This document shows positions 1-7,839 of a DNA stretch of 20,640 bases, in pieces (within the stretch, counting starts at the first letter, position 1; each line of letters opens with the position of its first letter). This stretch comes from Isoetes engelmannii (taxonomy: Eukaryota > Streptophyta > Lycopodiopsida > Isoetales > Isoetaceae), in the NCBI GenBank assembly GCA_011763485.2, contig JAANSK020279935.1, forward strand, positions 1 to 20,640. The letters run 5' to 3'. A program made the translations under genes and the position numbers. The notes under the pieces are model-generated. The model saw only the letters and a list, made by a program, of their open reading frames with translations, searched no databases and was not told the DNA's origin.

Positions 1-284
1 CCGAAGATGCCTACCATGCTGGAGCACATGCAACCTGTCTCGCCGCTCTCTAAAACGGACCAGAATGTGACGCGGCCAATCCGGACGCGGAATCCCAACC
101 CTGTATGCTGCCTCTATACCTGAACATACAAGATCCAGGCAGAACGAAGGACCAAGAATCGAGAAGATCTTAAGGGAAAGAACAAACTCACTGCAGAGGA
201 TGACCAACTCGAGAAGGGAACGAGCCCAAGATAAACCAAGTTCACGCCAGTGACGGGAAAAAGGGTAGGGATAGCCATCATTGA

Positions 285-1055
285 CCCGGAGCCCAACCTA
301 GATCTACAGCCTCCAGATCTGATACAGATTCGGAAGATTCGGATATTGAAACTGCCCCTAATGTATCGAGTAGAAACGATGCAGAGGAAGGATCTTCAAA
401 AGGAGGGGGTCATAGATCAAGGGACGAGGATGAGACGGACCTGTCAAATGAAAACCTTGGTCCCGACAATTTAGATGAAGAACCTGCTGCCACATAGGAA
501 GAGGGAGTGCCACCATACCCCAAGTGGAACCCTATTCCTGACAAGGGCAAGAAGACCGTCAAAATCGCCGAGAAGTCATATCTCTTGCACCAAGAAAGGG
601 AATACCGGAAGAAGGTGCAGGAGTATACGGCCTACATGAAGATGTGTGAGGCATACAAGAAGTACTATGACCTGCACAAGGTCAAGTACATCGAGGGCGG
701 AAAGCTGACAAAGCAGCAAACTGATTTAAAGCCCCTGCTGGAGAAGCCAAATCCTCCCAAGAGACCAATGAAGAGGAAACATGACACCATATTCTCGAAA
801 GCCATGAAGGAGATATGACACTTTCAGAAAAGCATCGGATTCTTGATTCCTCAGGCTGCTTTCGCAATGAACCAATACGTGACAGGATTTAGGGTCACGA
901 GAGATATGCTGCTAGCCATACAAGAAGCAGCTGAGATGGAGATAGTACATCATTTTTAAGACTCGTTAGCATGTGCCTTGCATGCTAGAAGAGTAACTTT
1001 AATGCCCAAGGATCTATACCTGTCGAACTTTATTAAGAAAAAGGACAAATATTAA
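285..1055 (+). pseudogene. Histone H3/CENH3-like pseudogene with a long charged N-terminal extension
   Basis: A single reading frame (codon starts divisible by 3) runs from a stop at 282-284 to TAA at 1053-1055, broken by TAG 495-497, TGA 816-818 and TAA 957-959. The last 80 or so codons align with the H3 fold: KEI-stop-HFQKS (807-833) matches the aN-helix KEIRHFQK, FLIP follows, then AIQEAAE (918-938), and after TAA the segment DSLACALHARRVTLMPKD (960-1013), which corresponds to the H3 alpha2-L2-alpha3 segment. HFQK, LIP and HARRVTLM resemble plant centromeric H3 more than canonical H3 (HAKRVTIM). The a1/loop-1 part is about 6 residues shorter than canonical H3. Upstream lies a Ser/Asp/Glu-rich stretch (about 309-490), then a Lys/Tyr-rich helical region (507-770); H3 proteins normally have only a short tail. 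No introns are visible. The TGA probably replaces CGA (Arg), a CpG transition. Family assignment is strong; the CENH3 subtype is an inference. Confidence 0.8.
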
Positions 1056-1195
1056 ATTTCATCAGTTTTGTACTTGAAAATTTTTGGTAATATAAGTATT
1101 GCTGTATGAATTACTATGTGAACAGACTAATTTACACCTAGGCATAGTTTATTTTGCAAGAAACAAACAAAAATTAGCCAAATTGGAGCCCATAT

Positions 1196-1263
1196 GGGTT
1201 AGCGTGCACGAGAGCACCATTAAAATAAATCTAATGACCTCCTGGCACACCCTAACCCACGTC
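1196..1263 (+). repeat. LTR-like repeat fragment, copy A
   Basis: This 68-base segment matches 7583-7650 at 57 of 68 positions by hand alignment; ten of the eleven differences appear to be transitions apart from two end or A/T changes. Both copies begin TGG(G)TTARC and share a core containing GAGCACCATTA. The copy at 7583 is followed by a TATA box, so both may be LTR beginnings. Beyond 1263 similarity to the other copy fades. A partial direct repeat of its left edge (CATATGGGTTA) occurs at 1391-1401. Confidence 0.6.
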
Positions 1264-1408
1264 GACCTCATTTGACCTAGATTTAGTCATCCAATCCAAT
1301 AAGGCCAGACCTGAACTTTTCAGCTCGAGTAGGGTAGAAATGTGCCATTACATTAGCATTTTGACCAAGTATAGACCCCAAACCAGGGCTCATATGGGTT
1401 AACATCAT

Positions 1409-1483
1409 AGCTACCCGGAACGCGAACGGGAACTTGATCCCAGAATTTGGAACGAGAACGGGAATGAATGGGAATAGGAACGT
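1409..1483 (+). repeat. GGAAC-rich repeat segment
   Basis: This short stretch holds repeated GGAAC and CGGGAAC units. The same kind of sequence, with shared TAGCTACC/GGTAGCTA flanks, occurs inverted at 7439-7580. It looks like a fragment of a dispersed repeat family, possibly a short retroposon. No coding potential is seen. Confidence 0.5.
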
Positions 1484-3209
1484 TCAACTTTCGAATTTCT
1501 TAAATTTAGAACCGGTTTTGGAGTTCCCTTTGCATATAAATTATCATAGAACACTTAGAACAGAAAAATATGAAATGTATATTGATGTGGGGATATAATA
1601 GATAAGACCACCTTTTAACATTCATGGATAGTTTGAAAAACTACAATTGTAAGAAGTTATAAGCTTCTAGTGTCATTATATAACACATAAAACATATGTA
1701 GTTGAAAACACATAACTAGATGATATATCTAGCATAATAACAGGGGGTTACTTTTAGATTTTTATACGTTTTTCATATGGTTTTTCTATGATTTTGTTGT
1801 TGTATTTGTCAAGCTCTACTAAATAGTATTTCTAGAGTGCACCCTTTGTGGGCCGTTGATTTTTGTTAGCTAAAACGATATGAGGGTTGTTATCTTTCTC
1901 TGCATGTGTTTGTGCATAAACACTGTGCATGTGTATGCATGTGCATGTGTGCATGTGCTTGTGTGCATGTGCATGCGCACTTGCCCTCTTGGATTCGTGT
2001 TGCCGCAGTAGACGTTTGCTGACGGAAGGTTATCACAGGGTGGATTTTTACTCACACTTACAAAGGTATTTGTTTTTTAATGTTTCTCCAGTTAGCATAA
2101 TGGTTTTATTAGAAGGTATTGGTTTTTTTGGTTCTACAATATTGTGCTGCAAAACCTGCCTTTGTTTCCTTCCCTTTGTCTGTTCTAAGATTTGTCTACA
2201 GATTCAAACAAAGTTTACAGTTTATGACCTATGTTTCCTTCCAACTTATTGGATATTCCTGGCCAGCCTGATTGTTCACAGCAGCCAGCCTTCAGCTTCA
2301 ATCAAGAAACTGATTCTTGTGCACACAACAGTGGATTATTCGACGCCCTTTTCTGAGTCATGCAGATCAGTCAAACAATGACCACAAGAATGCATTTATC
2401 TTGTAGGCTTGGAACTTTAATCGAACCACACGGTGAATCATGCATTATCTTTAAGCCCTGTCATTGTGGTACTGCTAAACATACAACCTTATCCTTGTCA
2501 TATCGGATTCGGGTCCCTTTTATCAAAACTTCCTAGCCCCCCCCCCCCCTCCCCACATCGCTCAATTAGTATTATTTGCTGAAAAATTTAAGAAATCTAT
2601 TCAGAATGCATGCTTCCCATAGTCGAATTTTGTAGGGGTTGCCCTGTCTTCTCTCAACCTCCTGAAGCATATCATGATCCTCATACAAAAATCCGCATAT
2701 GCCTCCCTATCCTGCATCATCCAAAGCCTTTTCCTGTCTCTCTAACAATGGCTGATAACGTCTCTGGCATTCCATCATTATTATTCCGACCACTTTTAGC
2801 ACTTTAAAATATAAATTATTATTATCATCCCCCACTTTATTATCATTTTCAACTTTATTATCATGTCCCTATAGTCATGCATTGTGCATTCAACTATTTA
2901 TTTTTTGTTATGTGTAGTTAAGCATGAGGAGAATGGCGTGAAGCAAATGAGGTGCAAGCTCATCAGCACACCACCACCTGCACATGGTAGTAACCCTATT
3001 GGTGTGATGTCATTATGGTTGTAGACTGTTCGACTGGCACATCAATGAAGATACCCTTATTAAAGCATATAAACTTTATATATTATTTTTTTGTTTTATT
3101 TGCTAATTTAAAATCTAGAATAAGCATATGCTTACGATGTTTTGAATAGGTCCATAATAGCATTACATATGTTGTGCACTTTGTTTATCTTTTTCTACAC
3201 CATCCCCAA
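1484..3209. other. AT-rich interval without a recognisable gene
   Basis: No protein family is recognised on either strand. It contains a TG/ATGTGC microsatellite at 1923-1980, a run of 13 C at 2537-2549, and a short open, exon-like stretch around 2915-3020 preceded by an AG acceptor-like site (GTTATGTGTAG), which I cannot assign. The open stretch at 1929-2381 is mostly the translated TG repeat followed by unremarkable sequence. It could be old intron or intergenic DNA. Confidence 0.5.
1923..1980. repeat. TG/CATGTG microsatellite
   Basis: Alternating purine-pyrimidine tract made of GTGCATGT units, ending in GCATGCGCAC. It is a simple-sequence repeat, capable of Z-DNA in principle; no function is inferred. 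Confidence 0.9.
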
Positions 3210-3652
3210 GGCCCCGAAGGGGCCAAAACATTTTTTAATTAACACAAACCATTACATCCAATACTTTTGAATAAATTCCCCCTAAAACCCCCTTTGGTTT
3301 GGGTGCATATTCACATGGGGGGTGACGTAGGGCAACGAGAGCCCCTTTCATACCCATAAAACAGTATAATACATCTATGAAATCAACACCATTGAGTACA
3401 TTGCCCCAAACCTTATAGTATTTTGCAAGTCCTGTTATACAGTATAAGAAAACTGTACGAGCATACCCCATAAACGAGGATCGCTATCTACGGTCCAAAT
3501 CAAAGTATAACTCATGAATATGCCCATCCAACAGCTCTCGTTGCCCGGCGTCACCCTCCGTGTGAATATGCACCCAAACCAAAGGGGGTTTTAGGGGGAA
3601 TTTATTCAAAAGTATTGGATGTAATGGTTTGTGTGAATATCACAAAAAATGG
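3210..3652. mobile_element. Fold-back MITE with 100-bp inverted arms
   Basis: The arms 3243-3342 and 3534-3633 are reverse complements over 100 bases with about four mismatches, around a 191-base non-coding centre. Weaker inverted similarity extends outward through a shared CATTTTTT block to about 3229 and 3652. The left edge carries the palindromic motif GGCCCCGAAGGGGCC (3210-3224), which recurs as GGCCCTGAAGGGGCC at the left edge of the second member (5905). There is no transposase frame, so this is a non-autonomous element moved in trans. I could not find a target-site duplication, so the superfamily is not assigned. The near-identity of its arms suggests it is younger than the decayed genes around it. 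Confidence 0.85.
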
Positions 3653-4178
3653 TTCGCCGCATAAAATGTATATACATATATATACGGCTTTTTTATAATC
3701 GTTTTTATATGATTTGGGTATGTATTTCTTTTCTCGTATAGAGTACGTATTTACAGAGCGCGCAAACCATTTTTCGTCTTCCATTGCTTTTTAACTATTA
3801 TTTTACCCATGTATGTATCTATCTTGTAGATTTATATAGTATCTGTATGTATTTGTATGTGCTCGACATGCAAGCAACGATCATCTGTACTCTAGGGTTT
3901 AGCTGCAGACGCCGGAGGTAAGAAAGATGCAGCGAAGAAGATCCTGCCATGGGGTTTGGCGCTGTTATCTATAGTGGACGCCGGAATGCCCACCTCTAAA
4001 CAAACTACTCTTATATTCCAATTAGGTCAGGCTTCTGGGCGTATTCATTCTCTTACAAATCCGACTATGGCCAAAACCTTATGTTCCGACACATCACCAC
4101 TTATTTTTTAGGTATACAAAGAAGGGATCTGATGGCCCAAGTTCTAGTCTGGTGGTAAACTGAAAATGCTTAGTTTTA
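3653..4178. other. Unassigned interval between the MITE and the PHO1-like exons
   Basis: AT-rich DNA with no recognisable protein or RNA gene. A slightly GC-richer patch at about 3895-4065 translates without obvious family similarity. It could be remains of intron sequence belonging to the PHO1-like fragment downstream, but nothing confirms this. Confidence 0.4.
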
Positions 4179-4193
4179 GACTTAAATCTGCAG

Positions 4194-4508
4194 GTGTATT
4201 CTCGGGTTGTTCAATCGCAGTGCTTGTGGTCCTCATTCTTAGAATTGTTTTACTACAAATTCTTCAAAGTTCATATGCATCAGAATACATGGAAGCGATA
4301 TCCCCTCTATACAAGTAATAGAAAACTCCTGCTTGTTACATTTTGGCCATGCCAATTACCTCAAATGCAAGGCTGGTTTCTTTACAGCATGATATGTGCA
4401 GTTCTATTGCACATATACTTGTATGGAGCAAACCTCTACATGTGGAAGAAGACAGTAGTTAATCATGCTCTTGTCTTTGATTATAAACGTGGCAAGATAA
4501 GCCTTTGA
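4194..4508 (+). pseudogene. PHO1-type EXS-domain exon pair, copy 1 (fragment)
   Basis: PHO1/XPR1-family proteins are membrane phosphate exporters with an SPX domain followed by an EXS domain. Here an acceptor (CTGCAG, 4188-4193) precedes an exon at 4194-4314 reading GVFSGCSIAVLVVLI then EYMEAISPLY. A 73-base intron follows (GT 4315 to AG 4387). The next exon from 4388 reads MICAVLLHIYLYGANLYMWK and then VFDYKRGK. This order corresponds to the EXS region of plant PHO1 proteins (FPLYS, LH.LMY.ANIYFW, FGFKQGTELGY). Only about 75 of some 750-800 family residues are present. The SPX domain and the rest of EXS are not visible, and the second exon runs into a stop at 4506-4508. Intact splice sites argue for a genomic DNA copy, not a processed transcript. 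Confidence 0.75.
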
Positions 4509-4539
4509 AGATGGTGGATAGCTTGACTTAAATCTGCAG

Positions 4540-4842
4540 GTGTATTCTCGGGTTGTTCAATCGCAGTGCTTGTGGTCCTGATTCTTAGAATCGTTACTAC
4601 GAATTCTTTAAAGTCCATATGTATCAGAATACATGGAAGCGGTATTCCCTCTATACAGGTAAAAGGAAATTCTTGCTTGTTACATTTTGTCCATGTCAAT
4701 TACCTCAAATGCAAGGCTGGTTTCTTTATAGCATGATATGTGCAGTTCTATTGCACATATACTTGTATGGAGCAAATCTCTATATGTGGAAGAAGACAGG
4801 AGTTAATCATGCTCGTCTTTGATTTTAAACGCGGCAAGATAA
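4540..4842 (+). pseudogene. PHO1-type EXS-domain exon pair, copy 2 (frameshifted)
   Basis: Tandem duplicate of the exon pair immediately upstream. The acceptor is at 4534-4539, the first exon at 4540-4658, the intron at 4659-4731 (again 73 bases, with a better donor, CAG|GTAAAA, than copy 1), and the second exon starts at 4732. Joining the copy-2 exons yields PLYS at the junction, as in PHO1 proteins, whereas copy 1 has changed that codon. Two-base deletions in both exons disrupt the frame, so this copy cannot encode the domain as it stands. Confidence 0.7.
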
Positions 4843-5180
4843 GTCTTTGAAGGTGATGGATAGCTTGAAGAAAGAACTGCTAGAGAATGTAGTGTATGAA
4901 CCTTTACTAGCTTGTCAATCCTTAGATCCAAGAGTGCAGCATGTATGGTCTGCATGGCTAGCTGAGTGTAGGTTTGTGTTGAGTTTCCTGTCATAATCTC
5001 ATTCCCAATAGAGGTTATCTTCATCTTTGATGCAAGCATGTAGGCTGCAACGTTTTGTTGTACCCATTTTTGGGCCTTGTCTGCATCAAGCATTAGATGG
5101 ATGTCTTCATTCTTCACTCCAAGCTCCATTAGCTCTATGCATGTTCCTACAAATGCTTCTATCACTACCGGTTTAAAGAC
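4803..5180 (-). pseudogene. GH17 beta-1,3-glucanase fragment
   Basis: Glycoside hydrolase family 17 enzymes cleave beta-1,3-glucans in the plant wall and callose. The reverse-strand frame reads IELMELGVKNEDI, then WVQQNVAAYM, KITSIGNE (Glu codon near 4998-5000), IHAALLDL, KVHTLHSLAVLSSSYPS. These match in order the GH17 core (W(V)xxNV, IAVGNE, M..IH.AL, K(V)S..HS...L..SYPPS). The acid/base Glu of GNE is kept, but two residues that usually precede it are missing. There is no signal peptide, N-terminal strand or C-terminal half; upstream the frame meets a stop and downstream it ends where the PHO1-like duplication begins. About 110 of roughly 330 family residues are present, so this is a gene fragment. 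Confidence 0.8.
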
Positions 5181-5904
5181 ATTCTGTCATGGATAGCCTA
5201 GCCCCATATCAAATAAATGGTTGCTTTCCTACTAGCCCTCATCTGGATCTGGATCTGCATCTGCATGTCTTGCATGATCAAGGTGCTCCAGCATGATCAC
5301 GTGGCACAAATTCTTCATAGGGGAGTTGGGCTTTTTGTGATGGGCGAGAATGCCTTTCATTCACTATGTTGAACATATAAAATTGCATTTAACATGTTGA
5401 CACTTGCAGTATACGAGCTGATTCACCAGCTGGGGCAGTTAATCAATGTCCCTATGGGATCCGTGATAATAGTATGCAAAGAAATAACATGAGTTTTTGA
5501 CATGCAAGTTGGGCTAAAGAATATACAGGAAGTACCAACTTACTGCAGTTGTTGTATTTTAATTGCTTTCAAGGAGGTAAACATGCAGTTGTTGTATTTT
5601 AATTGCTTTCAAGGAGGTAAACAGATTTTTTAGCTTTGTTTTCATTGTTGGACGAGTAGGCAATAACTAATTTTATATTGAGACCACATAGGGGCTTAAA
5701 TTATATTTTTAATTTGTAGTAGAATGTTTGCCATGTTGTCTAACTGATGCATTATCATTTGTTAACTATAGTGATGCATTTTGTTAACTGTAGAGCACAC
5801 CTCCTTCGTTCACTTTTTACGCATTATTTGAAAACCATTTATTACTTAAGGTTTTGTATGATTGTTTGTAACATGTTGTTCTCCATGTTAAAAGTAGTTC
5901 ATTT
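5181..5904. other. Unassigned AT-rich interval with small repeats
   Basis: No gene is recognised. It contains a degenerate ATCTGG/ATCTGC hexamer run at about 5239-5266 and a perfect 40-base tandem duplication at 5544-5623. Confidence 0.5.
5544..5623. repeat. Perfect 40-bp tandem duplication
   Basis: Two identical adjacent copies (5544-5583 and 5584-5623), each beginning TGCAGTTGTTG and ending GGAGGTAAACA. Perfect identity implies a recent local duplication, by replication slippage or repair. Confidence 0.95.
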
Positions 5905-6316
5905 GGCCCTGAAGGGGCCGCCGAAAATTTCCGTACACATGCCACACACATTTCGTACATATTTCGTATAACTATCGTACAAATTCCATACACAGACATA
6001 ATACATTAAACCATTGAAATGCCATTCGTGAATTAAAAAATTGAACCATTGAATTAAACCTCCCAGACCCCCCAGTTGTTTATGCTGATATTCGCGCAGG
6101 GCGTCCAGCGATTGGCGAGGAGCTTCAAACACATACGCACGTATTTGTACACATTGCACATCACAACTTTTGATTTCGTCACGTATTTCGAACTGACAGT
6201 TAACTAAAACTTACTAAAAAACGAGTCGCGCTTATTGATTGCCAAGATTGCCCGAAATCAACATCCAACAGTCCGAGCCAACTGCTGGACGCTCTGCACG
6301 AATATCAGCATAAACA
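5905..6316. mobile_element. Second, older member of the fold-back MITE family, right end truncated
   Basis: It begins with GGCCCTGAAGGGGCC (5905-5919), as does the element at 3210. Inverted arms at 6077-6116 and 6277-6316 match at about 36 of 40 positions. Flanking blocks correspond to the first member in order: a C-rich ACCTCCCAGACCCCCC block, a GATATTC block, a GGC...GAGC block, and CATCCAACAG before the right arm. After 6316 the similarity stops, so the outer right arm seems lost. There is no coding sequence. Confidence 0.7.
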
Positions 6317-7100
6317 CATAAATAAGTTCGAGAATGCCTTCTTCTGTTGCTTCATAATACTTTTCCACTTCTTTTGTTCTTTATACTGCAAAAAATAAAT
6401 AAATAAATAAATAAAATTCGAGTCTATTTAAGTTTAGATCATCACATATAAGGATTGAGGAATAGACAAAGAAAGCATTAGATTCATTCATTAAGTTCCT
6501 CAGCAATTTCGAAGATTCATTCATTAAGTTTCTCAGCAATTCTGAAAATCTCGTAAAGGTCTTCTTCCTCATGTTTTCCAGTTGAAAATGCTGCTTATGT
6601 AACTCTCATGTTTTTCAGTTGAAAATGCTATTGCTTTTATTTAGCTTGAAAAGAAATGGATACTGCATTTTTACATGCATAATATACGTCAAAATGATAG
6701 ACACCATATCCCTCTTCTTTTCTAATGGAAGACTTGTATTCCAGCTTATACTTGTTGTTATTTTTTGAAAAGAGTAGCTATCATATATTAGATGATGAAC
6801 ATTGTAACAAGTTCATAACTTGGAATCCAACTTATACTTGATGTTATGTTTTGAAAAGAGTAGCCATCAAATTGTAGTTAGTTTTTTTAGCAACACAGGT
6901 TAATATTTAATACAGACGCTAAACGCATGCATCCAAAACAAAAGGAGAATTGGGTTTGCCTTATTTGTTGCTCTCTGCCCGGAAAATTCATTTTGCTTGT
7001 CATTTGCCAAAAGATTCAAACCCACTAATCCATGCATTAATACAGAGATATAGACCCGATTCGGAATAGAAATATCCAGAACAATAGAAAAAAGTTCAAA
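6317..7100. other. Unassigned interval with local duplications
   Basis: No gene is recognised. It holds an AAAT microsatellite (about 6390-6416), a 33-base tandem duplication (6481-6513 and 6514-6546, two or three mismatches), a pair of TTTTCAGTTGAAAATGCT copies (around 6577 and 6611), and a pair of imperfect copies of TTATACTTG...TTTTGAAAAGAGTAGC near 6745 and 6832. Repeated short duplications suggest neutral, slippage-prone DNA. Confidence 0.5.
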
Positions 7101-7111
7101 GCAAAAAATAC

Positions 7112-7313
7112 CTGGTCAATCAAGAGGAGCAGTTTCACCAAATGCCAGATGTTGCAAGCTTGCTATAACAGTAAATGAAGGATGCTGCCGGTGTGGAAGA
7201 GCATGCTGCATAAGAGAAATCCAGACTGAGAGGTTGATAGCAGGCTCCACAATGGCATAAGTAGACGGTGCAAGCTCCAGAGAACAATCCGGCATCAGCT
7301 CCAGTGCGCAGAG
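7112..7313 (-). pseudogene. Unrecognised exon-like block on the reverse strand
   Basis: On the reverse strand an acceptor (GGGCGGCAG) precedes an open 202-base stretch that ends at a good donor (CCAG|GTATTT). The translation includes LELMPDCSLELAPSTY, INLSVWISLMQHALPHRQ and SLQHLAFGE, which look like real alpha-helical protein sequence. One TGA lies four bases before the donor, probably from CGA. I do not recognise the family and see no neighbouring exons, so it is best called a gene fragment. Confidence 0.45.
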
Positions 7314-7366
7314 CTGCCGCCCAAAACGCAACAAAGAAATGAAGGGTAAAAAATTCGTTATATTAG

Positions 7367-7398
<32 letters not shown>

Positions 7399-7582
7399 AA
7401 TTCTGATATCAAAATTGATTTGTTACTTGGAACTAAAGTTCCCATTTATGGGAAATTTGTCCAGAACGTAGTTCCCGGTAGCCCTTGCACTGGGAACTTG
7501 GGTAGGAGTTCCCGGAACTCTGGACCATTGGGAAGGGAGTTGGGAACGGGAACGGAGTTGGGAACTCGGTTCCTGGTAGCTA
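7367..7582 (-). repeat. GTTCC/GGAAC-rich, A-tailed repeat (SINE-like)
   Basis: Read on the reverse strand, the sequence from about 7582 starts CATAGCTACCAGGAACC, runs through many GTTCCC/GGGAAC units, and ends in a run of 28 A (T on the forward strand, 7367-7394). A short body of about 190 bases plus an A-tail is the shape of a short retroposon. The beginning matches the segment near 1400-1420 in the opposite orientation. I see no clear pol III A and B boxes, so the SINE label is tentative. Confidence 0.45.
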
Positions 7583-7650
7583 TGGTTAACATGCGCAAGA
7601 GCACCATTAGAATAATTCTAATGACCCCCTGGCGCACCCTAATCCATGTC
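7583..7650 (+). repeat. LTR-like repeat fragment, copy B
   Basis: Matches 1196-1263 at 57 of 68 bases, same orientation, starting with TG as LTRs do. It stands 180 bases before a TATA box, directly ahead of a long decayed coding block and the gypsy element at 9627, so it may be the first part of a 5' LTR or of a related promoter unit. Confidence 0.55.
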
Positions 7651-7829
7651 AAACATTGAAGTCTCATAACTTGACCATCCCACCTTCAAATCACATAAAA
7701 ATCGTTGCATCTGGATCATACAACAGTCCTAAACATGCTTAGAATCTCAAATAGGTTCAACAATGTCCAACATCAACTCAAATAGACCAACTTGGCCAAA
7801 CCCTAAAAATTTGAAAATTAGGGGTTGTC

Positions 7830-7837
7830 TATAAATA
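7830..7837 (+). promoter_or_regulatory. TATA box (TATAAATA)
   Basis: A consensus plant TATA box in the context GTCTATAAATACAAGC. Coding-like sequence opens within about 30-40 bases downstream, and a matching AATAAA lies at 9464-9469. This is consistent with the promoter of a retroelement LTR or of the decayed unit that follows. Confidence 0.55.
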
Positions 7838-7839
7838 CA

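Larger units (their letters stand above)
4179..4867 (+). repeat. 346-bp tandem duplication (copies 4179-4524 and 4525-4867)
   Basis: Two adjacent copies, about 90% identical by eye, start at GACTTAAATCTGCAG and end at GATAGCTTG. Each holds two PHO1-like exons separated by a 73-base intron. Small deletions in copy 2 (two bases in the first exon near 4587 and two in the second near 4812) break the frame that copy 1 keeps. The unit also takes in a few bases that read as part of the GH17 fragment on the other strand. Confidence 0.9.

Noticed and set aside
250-474. A 74-codon forward open frame
   Set aside because: It overlaps the acidic part of the histone-like frame in another phase and has no similarity of its own.
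285-1055. A functional CENH3 or H3 gene
   Set aside because: Three in-frame stops interrupt it, one inside the histone fold between alpha2 helix and loop 2, and no introns rescue the frame.
285-1055. Endogenous giant-virus histone
   Set aside because: Such viruses do carry histones, but no other viral hallmark gene is present and the sequence resembles plant H3/CENH3.
1929-2381. A 150-codon protein rich in Cys and Leu
   Set aside because: Its start is the translated TG microsatellite; the rest shows no family features or codon bias.
3210-3224. GGCCCCGAAGGGGCC as a transcription terminator hairpin
   Set aside because: There is no upstream gene, and the same motif recurs at the edge of the related MITE, so it is part of the transposon.
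4194-4508. A continuous 104-codon protein across the PHO1-like region
   Set aside because: Its first part reads the exon in the wrong phase and translates the 73-base intron; only its last third is the true exon frame.
5544-5623. CRISPR-like direct repeats
   Set aside because: Only two copies, no spacer between them, and the genome is a plant's.
7367-7394. T28 run as a pol III terminator or 3' end of a processed pseudogene of the exon-like block
   Set aside because: Its orientation puts the A-tail at the end of the GTTCC-rich repeat on the reverse strand, and the exon-like block keeps splice sites, unlike a processed copy.
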